A stretch of 37,402 bases of DNA from an uncultured Clostridia bacterium (GTDB taxonomy: Bacteria; Bacillota; Clostridia; Oscillospirales; CAG-272). The notes beneath the pieces were generated by a model. The model ran no database searches, had not been told where the DNA came from, and saw nothing but the letters and a program-made list of their open reading frames with translations. Below, piece by piece: positions 31,865-37,402 of the stretch (within the stretch, counting starts at the first letter, position 1; each line of letters opens with the position of its first letter). Location of the stretch: assembly GCA_947628165.1 (NCBI GenBank), contig CANQYV010000009.1, forward strand, positions 1 through 37,402, given 5' to 3'. The position numbers and the translations under genes were made by a program.

Positions 31865-33319
31865 ATGAGCATAAGCGAAGGCACAATAACGCTTTTCCGT
31901 CCCGTAACGGCGGAATACGTCGCATCAGTGACAAAAGGCGCCGTCAAGCCCATCTCCGGTGGGTACGGCGGGGAGGCGGCGACGTTCTCCACCGATTCCC
32001 GCCATATAGACTGGCAGTGCATGTTCGCCGCGATCACGGGCGAAAAGTTTGACGGGCACGATTTCATCGGCGCCGCCATCGGGATCGGTGCGCGGATAAT
32101 AATAGCGGAGCGCATACCGGACGGCATCGGGAAGTTTGATTTCGGCGTCGACATAGTGCTTGTCGACAACACCGTGCGCGCGCTCGGCAGGCTCGCGTCC
32201 GCCTTCATAAAGGAGAGCGGGGCGCACACGGTCGCCGTCACCGGCTCCGTCGGTAAGACGACGACGAAGGAGTTTATCGCCGCCTGCCTTTCGGCAAAGT
32301 ACCGGGTACATAAAACCGACGGAAGCAAAAACAACGACATCGGTCTGCCGCTGACGGCGCTCGGCATGGAGGCAGGCACGGAATACGCCGTTTTCGAGTG
32401 CGGCATGAGCGCGTTCGGGGAGATAGAGTATTTGTCCGGCATCGTCGAGCCCGAGCTTGCCGTTATAACCAACATCGGCTCCTCGCATATAGAAAAGCTC
32501 GGCAGCCGCGAGAACATCGCCCGCGCGAAGCTCGAAATTGTATCCGGGATGAAGCCCGGGGGAACGCTGCTCATAAACGCAGACGAGCCGCTCCTTTACG
32601 GCGTGAAGGACAGCTTTCCCGGAATAAAGGTAAAGACGGCGGCGCTCCACAACAGGTTCGCGGATTACAGGGCGGTGAATCTGCGCCGCGTCGGCACGGG
32701 GACCGTGTTCGATCTCATATACGAGGGCAAGGTCTCGACGAACATAGAGATACCGACGCTCGGCGTGCACAACGTCTACGACGCGCTATACGCGTTCGCG
32801 GTCGGGATACTCTCAGGGCTCACCGAGGCCGAGATAAGGGCAGGGCTCAAGGAATTTAAGAACGCCTCGATGAGGCAGAGGATATACGACCTCGGCGGCA
32901 TCACCGTTATCGAGGACTGCTACAACGCGAGCCCCGAGTCTATGAGGGCAGGAATAGACGTGCTCGTCTCGCTCGCCCGCGACAAGGGCGGGAGACCCGC
33001 AGCTCTGCTCGGAGACATGAGGGAGCTCGGCGAATATTCTCGCCTCATGCACGACCAGCTCGGCGTCCACGCGGCGAGAGCGGGCGTGAAAGTGCTTTTT
33101 ACATACGGTCAGCTGGCGGAGAGCATCGCGGTCGCCGCCATCGGAAACGGCATACGCGCCGAGAACGTGTACGTCAATCTCGACTGCACCGACCCCGCGA
33201 CGACGGGGGAGATGGTGCTCGGCGCGCTCGTGCCCGGGGACGTGCTCCTCGTCAAGGCGAGCCGCGCCGTCGCCGCAGAAGCCGTGCTCGACTACATAAA
33301 GGCAAAAATAAAGAGCTGA
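31865..33319 (+). CDS. murF: UDP-MurNAc-tripeptide--D-Ala-D-Ala ligase (MurF)
   Basis: 484 aa. Adds D-Ala-D-Ala to the UDP-MurNAc-tripeptide. FSTDSRHIDWQCMFAAITGEKFDGHDFI and VTGSVGKTTTKEFIA (ATP loop) are family motifs; KTDGSKNNDIGLPLTAL and ITNIGSSHIEKLGSRENIARAKLEI complete the central domain, and VIEDCYNASPESM lies near the C-terminal domain. AAGGAGGGGC precedes the start. It lies between murE and mraY, as usual. Confidence 0.96.
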   Translation: MSISEGTITLFRPVTAEYVASVTKGAVKPISGGYGGEAATFSTDSRHIDWQCMFAAITGEKFDGHDFIGAAIGIGARIIIAERIPDGIGKFDFGVDIVLVDNTVRALGRLASAFIKESGAHTVAVTGSVGKTTTKEFIAACLSAKYRVHKTDGSKNNDIGLPLTALGMEAGTEYAVFECGMSAFGEIEYLSGIVEPELAVITNIGSSHIEKLGSRENIARAKLEIVSGMKPGGTLLINADEPLLYGVKDSFPGIKVKTAALHNRFADYRAVNLRRVGTGTVFDLIYEGKVSTNIEIPTLGVHNVYDALYAFAVGILSGLTEAEIRAGLKEFKNASMRQRIYDLGGITVIEDCYNASPESMRAGIDVLVSLARDKGGRPAALLGDMRELGEYSRLMHDQLGVHAARAGVKVLFTYGQLAESIAVAAIGNGIRAENVYVNLDCTDPATTGEMVLGALVPGDVLLVKASRAVAAEAVLDYIKAKIKS

Positions 33320-33368
33320 CAGCAGATAAAAACACAACTACAATAAGGCATTTGGGACGTAAAGCTCT

Positions 33369-34409
33369 ATGGATCACAGTTTCGCAATATTTCTTTCGGC
33401 GTCAGCCATTGCGGTCTTTGTTCTGACCGTTATCTTCTCGCGCATAATAATACCCATACTGAAAAGTCACAAGATGGGGCAGAAGATACTGGACATAGGG
33501 CCGCGCTGGCACAAGTCGAAGGAAGGCACCCCTACGATGGGAGGCATAACGTTCATCTTCGCGATGACGATAGTTATCGCCTGCGACATCGCGCTGCTCT
33601 CGATAGGGCTCGGAGCCGTCCCGACCGGACTGACGCTCACGTTCGTATACGCGCTTCTCTGCGGCTTTATAGGCTGCATAGACGATACGGCGAAGCTGAA
33701 GAAAAAGAAAAACGAGGGGCTCACCCCGATACAGAAGCTCGTGCTCCAGTTCGTCATCGCGGGCGGATATATAGCGGGTCTTGTGTACTTCGGCTGCATA
33801 GACGACACGCTCTACATTCCCTATATCGGCGTCAGCTTTGAGGGCTGCGGCATCATATATTACGCGTTTCTCGTCGTGCTCGCCGTCGGAGTCATGAACA
33901 GCGTCAACCTTGCGGACGGCATAGACGGGCTCGCCGCGACGGAGACGCTCGTCGTTTCCGCGTTCTTTGTACTGTGCGGCGTCGTCAAATACGCCTCGAG
34001 CGCCCTCATTTCTGGGGAGACCGCGGTGCTCGGCGCCGTGACCGCGGGCGGCATGCTCGGGTTCCTCGTCTACAATTTCCATCCGGCGCGCGTGTTTATG
34101 GGGGACACGGGCTCGCTGTTTCTGGGCGGCGTCGTCATGGGCGGCGCGCTGCTTTTGAAAAATCCCCTGATCGTCATAGTTTACGGGCTGATGTATATAA
34201 TCGAGACGGTCTCTGATATACTTCAGGTCGCATATTTCAAGCTGACGCACGGAAAGCGGCTCTTCCGCATGGCGCCGATACACCATCATTTCGAGAAGTG
34301 CGGCTGGGGAGAGGTCAAGATCGTCGCCGTATTCTCGCTTATGACGGCGCTGTTCTGCGCCGCCGCGTATTACGGTCTGCCGGCGCTGTCGGTCCTTTTA
34401 AGAGTATGA
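33369..34409 (+). CDS. mraY: Phospho-N-acetylmuramoyl-pentapeptide transferase
   Basis: 346 aa polytopic membrane enzyme that transfers phospho-MurNAc-pentapeptide to undecaprenyl phosphate (lipid I). Motifs: WHKSKEGTPTMGGITFI, GCIDDTAKLKKKKNEGLTPIQKLVLQ, NSVNLADGIDGLAATETL, FHPARVFMGDTGSLFLGG and APIHHHFEKCGW, including the metal-binding Asp residues. About ten transmembrane helices. Followed by ftsW, not by murD. Confidence 0.97.
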   Translation: MDHSFAIFLSASAIAVFVLTVIFSRIIIPILKSHKMGQKILDIGPRWHKSKEGTPTMGGITFIFAMTIVIACDIALLSIGLGAVPTGLTLTFVYALLCGFIGCIDDTAKLKKKKNEGLTPIQKLVLQFVIAGGYIAGLVYFGCIDDTLYIPYIGVSFEGCGIIYYAFLVVLAVGVMNSVNLADGIDGLAATETLVVSAFFVLCGVVKYASSALISGETAVLGAVTAGGMLGFLVYNFHPARVFMGDTGSLFLGGVVMGGALLLKNPLIVIVYGLMYIIETVSDILQVAYFKLTHGKRLFRMAPIHHHFEKCGWGEVKIVAVFSLMTALFCAAAYYGLPALSVLLRV

Positions 34410-34440
34410 TAACAAACGAAAGAGCGGAGGAGGGGACTAT

Positions 34441-35676
34441 ATGAACACGGACGGAAGAAAAAACATGCCGGTTAAAAAGAGCAGCGGCGCCGTCGCCCTC
34501 GACGTCCCCGAAAAAAAGCCGCGGCGTGCCGAGCGCGAATACGTCAGGATAAAGACGTCGCCCGACAGGATACTCATGGTCCTTGTGCTGTCCCTCGTCT
34601 GCATAGGCTCGGTCATGGTTTTCAGCGCGAGCTACCCTTACGCCAAGAGCCAGGGGCTCGACAGCTATTACTATGTCAGAAGGCAGGTCATATTCGTCGC
34701 GCTCGGGCTCGTCGGAATGACGGTCGCGATGAGGATATCGTATGACAAGTACAAAAAGCTCGCGCCGGTCATATACGCCGTCGCGATGGTGCTGCTCGTC
34801 GTCGTCCTCATAATAGGCACGTCGGAGGGCGAGGCGAGACGATGGATAGCGATACCGGGCGTTCCGATAACGATACAACCGTCGGAGATAATGAAGATAG
34901 GGATAATACTCCTGCTTTCGGCTTATCTCGGCAAATACGCGGAATACATAAGGCGAAAGGACGGCTCGGCGAAGCTGCGCTTCCTCTACGGCACGGTATA
35001 TCCCGCGTTCATCATTTTCCCCGCGTGTGCGCTCGTGCTGCTTGAAAAGCACCTGTCGGGAACGGTCATTCTGTTCCTTATAGGGATAATAGTGCTCTTC
35101 CTCGGCGGAACGAGCATATTCATGACGGGCGGGCTCTACGGCTCGCTCGGCATCGGCGCGGCAATTGCGTACCTCTCGATGAACCCGTACGCGCTGAAGC
35201 GCATCACGACTAAGCTGAACGAGAACGCGGACATACTTTCGGACAAATGGCAGACGACGCAGGGACTTTACGCGATAGGGTCGGGCGGGCTGTTCGGGCT
35301 CGGTCTCGGGCAGTCGAGGCAGAAGTTCAGCTACGTTTCGCAGCCGCAGAACGACTTCATCTTCACCATTTGGTGCGAGGAAACGGGCTTTATAGGCGCG
35401 CTTTTCGTGATAGCGCTGTTCGCGGCGCTGCTCTTCCGCGGTTTTACGGTAGCGCGGCGCGCCCCCGACGTTTTCTCTTCTCTCGTCGTTTACGGCATAA
35501 TGAGCCATATAACGCTCCAGGCGCTGCTAAATATTGCCGTCGTGACGGACACGATACCGAACACGGGCATTTCCCTCCCGTTCTTCTCATACGGAGGCTC
35601 GTCTCTCATCATGCTGATGTTCGAGATGGGGATAGTTTTGTCGATATCGCGTCACTCGCGGCAGCAGAAGCTGTAG
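34441..35676 (+). CDS. ftsW: FtsW/SpoVE-type lipid II polymerase
   Basis: 411 aa SEDS protein with about ten membrane helices. Motifs: ARRWIAIPGVPITIQPSEIMKIGIIL, SGGLFGLGLGQSRQKFSYVSQPQNDFIFTIWCEETGFIGAL, and TDTIPNTGISLPFFSYGGSSLIMLM. It polymerises septal glycan together with FtsI. The N-terminus has about 50 cytoplasmic residues, more than is usual. GGAGGAGGGG lies before the ATG. murD would be expected between mraY and this gene. Confidence 0.95.
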   Translation: MNTDGRKNMPVKKSSGAVALDVPEKKPRRAEREYVRIKTSPDRILMVLVLSLVCIGSVMVFSASYPYAKSQGLDSYYYVRRQVIFVALGLVGMTVAMRISYDKYKKLAPVIYAVAMVLLVVVLIIGTSEGEARRWIAIPGVPITIQPSEIMKIGIILLLSAYLGKYAEYIRRKDGSAKLRFLYGTVYPAFIIFPACALVLLEKHLSGTVILFLIGIIVLFLGGTSIFMTGGLYGSLGIGAAIAYLSMNPYALKRITTKLNENADILSDKWQTTQGLYAIGSGGLFGLGLGQSRQKFSYVSQPQNDFIFTIWCEETGFIGALFVIALFAALLFRGFTVARRAPDVFSSLVVYGIMSHITLQALLNIAVVTDTIPNTGISLPFFSYGGSSLIMLMFEMGIVLSISRHSRQQKL

Positions 35677-35707
35677 TTTTTGCAGAAAAACAGGAGTGCA
35701 TCGGAAA

Positions 35708-36832
35708 ATGCGTGTACTTATGACAGGCGGCGGCACGAGCGGCCACGTCAATCCCGCGCTCGCGATAGCGGAGACGGTGAAGCTGAACGTCCCGGGCTCG
35801 GAAATAGCGTTCGTCGGAACGCCGCGGGGAATAGAGAACAAGCTCGTACCGAAAGAGGGATACAGGCTCTACCATGTGGATGTGCGCGGGATCAGGCGCA
35901 AGCTCACGCCGTCCAATCTGAAGGCGGCGTATCTCGCCGTGACCTCGCCCTACAAGGCGAAAAAGATAATAAAGGAATTTCGTCCCGACGTCGTCGTCGG
36001 CACGGGGGGATACGTCAGCTGGCCCGTCGTCAAGGCGGCGCAGATGACGGGCGTCCCGACGGTGCTCCACGAGTCGAACGCGTTTCCCGGCGTCGCCGTG
36101 AAAATGCTCGCCGACAAGGCGGACAGGGTGCTGCTCAATTTCGCAAAGACCGCGGAATACTTGAAAAAATGCCCGCCCGAAAAGCTCGTCGTCGTCGGCA
36201 ACCCGCTGCGATCCGGCTTTTCGGAAAACGCCGACAGGGCGGCGGCGCGCCGCGCGATAGGAGCGGAGGGGTACAGGCACGTCATCCTTTCATACGGCGG
36301 CAGCATGGGGGCGGAGCGCGTCAATGAAGCCGTGCTCGCCATGATGAGGGATTACACGTCAAAGCATCCGGAGATACTCCACACGCTCGCCGTCGGCTCG
36401 ATCGAGTTCGAGGCGGCGAAGAAGATGTTTTCGGAATACGGGCTCGAGGGAAAAGAGAACCTGAGGCTCGTCGAATACATATACGATATGCCGACGCAGA
36501 TGGCGGCGGCGGACCTTGTCATCTGCCGCGCGGGCGCCATGACGATATCGGAGGTCGCGATGATGCGCAGGCCTGCGATATTCATCCCGTCTCCGAACGT
36601 GACGGAGAATCATCAGTACAAAAACGCCGCCGTGCTCGCGGACGCAGGCGCCGCCGTTATAACGGAGGAGCGCGAGCTCGCGGAGGATATCGGCATCCTA
36701 AGACGGAGGGCGGAAGAGCTCATCGGCGACGATGAGAGAAGGCGCCTCATGGGAGAGGCGGCCGGGAGCTTCGCGGTAAAGGACGCCAACAGGCGAATTC
36801 TTAACGAGCTGCGCCGGCTAACCGGAAAATAA
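35708..36832 (+). CDS. murG: Undecaprenyldiphospho-muramoylpentapeptide beta-N-acetylglucosaminyltransferase
   Basis: 374 aa. Adds GlcNAc to lipid I to give lipid II. MRVLMTGGGTSGHVNPALAIAE and VVVGTGGYVSWPVVKAAQMTGVPTVLHESNAFPG belong to the N-terminal domain; ILSYGGSMGAERVN and ADLVICRAGAMTISEVAMMRRPAIFIPSP with ENHQYKNA form the UDP-GlcNAc site. The ATG at 35708 follows ACAGGAG by 11 bases; the GTG at 35696 of the track lies in the ribosome site. Confidence 0.97.
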   Translation: MRVLMTGGGTSGHVNPALAIAETVKLNVPGSEIAFVGTPRGIENKLVPKEGYRLYHVDVRGIRRKLTPSNLKAAYLAVTSPYKAKKIIKEFRPDVVVGTGGYVSWPVVKAAQMTGVPTVLHESNAFPGVAVKMLADKADRVLLNFAKTAEYLKKCPPEKLVVVGNPLRSGFSENADRAAARRAIGAEGYRHVILSYGGSMGAERVNEAVLAMMRDYTSKHPEILHTLAVGSIEFEAAKKMFSEYGLEGKENLRLVEYIYDMPTQMAAADLVICRAGAMTISEVAMMRRPAIFIPSPNVTENHQYKNAAVLADAGAAVITEERELAEDIGILRRRAEELIGDDERRRLMGEAAGSFAVKDANRRILNELRRLTGK

Positions 36833-36854
36833 AAAGAAACGGCGACACGGGAAT

Positions 36855-37402
36855 ATGGCAGAGGAAAGAAGAAGAAAAAAACGGAATATTCCCGAGATCG
36901 TCCGGCAGCTCGACAAAAAGGAGAGACGAAAGCTCGGTTGGCTGATGCTCGAGACAGGGTATCTCGGGAAAAAGCCCGAGAAGCAGGCGGAGCTTTTGCC
37001 GAAGCTCGTCGCGCTCGTCAAAAGCAACTCGGAGCGCAGGGAGAACGAGGACAGGTTTGCCCACAACGTAAAGGTCACAAACAAGCACGAGCGGCGCCGC
37101 CGCTTCAAGGTGCGCTGGCGGCTCTACACATTCATAATGGTCGGCGCGTTCGTGCTCCTTTTGGCGGGGTATCTTCTTTATGCCTACGTCCTCGTCGTTG
37201 ACAACATAGAGGTGACGGGGACGGGGAGATATCCGGCGGAGGATATAATCGCCGTGAGCGGCATCTCGCCGGGGGACAAGCTGTTTTCCCCGTCGATAGA
37301 CAAAGACGCGGCGGAGGCTGCGATAATAGACAGATTTCCTTATATTAAGTCCGTGAACGTGCGCCGCGCGATCCCCGACAGGATAGTGCTCGAGCTCGAG
37401 GA
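36855..37402 (+). CDS. ftsQ: FtsQ/DivIB cell division protein (truncated by window end)
   Basis: 182 codons are present and the frame is open to the window edge; the ORF track omits it because no stop is reached. An unusually long, highly charged cytoplasmic region (about 90 residues, MAEERRRKKRNIPEIVRQLDKKERRKLG...) is followed by one helix (LYTFIMVGAFVLLLAGYLLYAYVLVV). A POTRA domain follows (VDNIEVTGTGRYPAEDIIAVSGISPGDKLFS ... RFPYIKSVNVRRAIPDRIVLELE). This is the FtsQ/DivIB layout. It follows murG by 22 bp. Confidence 0.9.
   Translation, partial: MAEERRRKKRNIPEIVRQLDKKERRKLGWLMLETGYLGKKPEKQAELLPKLVALVKSNSERRENEDRFAHNVKVTNKHERRRRFKVRWRLYTFIMVGAFVLLLAGYLLYAYVLVVDNIEVTGTGRYPAEDIIAVSGISPGDKLFSPSIDKDAAEAAIIDRFPYIKSVNVRRAIPDRIVLELE

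Overview
The window looks like a chromosomal segment of a GC-rich member of the Bacillota, class Clostridia. The reasons are the conserved mraZ-rsmH-ftsL-ftsI-murE-murF-mraY-ftsW-murG-ftsQ division/cell-wall cluster with a PASTA-tailed PBP of the FtsI/SpoVD type, a teichoic acid D-alanylation (dlt) operon, a T-box leader in front of cysE-cysS, an HPr with both His15-type and Ser46-type motifs, and tRNA genes without encoded CCA. Sigma-A type promoters with 17-bp spacers are clear in many gaps. I cannot assign genus or species from sequence alone. No insertion sequences, prophage, CRISPR arrays or rRNA genes were seen; this is mostly housekeeping sequence with a few small accessory genes.

Layout: (1) 1-200, tRNA-Thr(GGT) with a consensus promoter and a terminator. 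(2) 258-4932, a minus-strand dltABCD operon. It is followed by a short ORF missed by the ORF track (54 aa, ending FIYNQF) that I identify as a DltX homologue. The operon has a perfect promoter about 370 nt upstream of dltA, and a 9-bp inverted repeat covers its -35 box. A divergent XRE regulator (4967-5332) lies beside it. (3) 5340-9353, small genes on both strands: a PH-domain protein, a secreted/membrane glycine-rich protein, an RNHCP zinc-ribbon protein, a ribbon-helix-helix protein, inorganic pyrophosphatase, homoserine kinase and a P-loop kinase-like protein. (4) 9303-10721, tRNA-Gln(TTG) and an XRE-TPR-like regulator split by a one-base frameshift. (5) 10731-15816, a minus-strand operon cysE - CPBP protease - cysS - acyltransferase behind a T-box leader. 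(6) 15859-21353, a plus-strand run: small membrane protein, HAD phosphatase, rimM, trmD, O-antigen-ligase-like polymerase and two related single-TM proteins. (7) 21426-24938, HPr, then uvrC-rsmD-coaD. (8) 25151-37402, the dcw cluster from mraZ to a truncated ftsQ at the window edge.

How they work together: the dlt genes charge D-alanine on a carrier protein and move it across the membrane onto teichoic acids. The dcw genes make lipid II (MurE, MurF, MraY, MurG; murD is missing from its usual place) and polymerise it at the septum (FtsW, FtsI, FtsL, FtsQ). MraZ probably controls its own promoter through two 10-bp direct repeats just past the -10 box. The T-box should tie the cysE-cysS operon to uncharged tRNA, most plausibly tRNA-Cys.

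The observations I consider most worth following are the non-canonically placed dltX with no ATG start, the operator-like palindrome on the dlt promoter next to an XRE gene, the frameshifted XRE-TPR regulator, and the T-box operon carrying a CPBP protease and an acyltransferase with an extra zinc ribbon.
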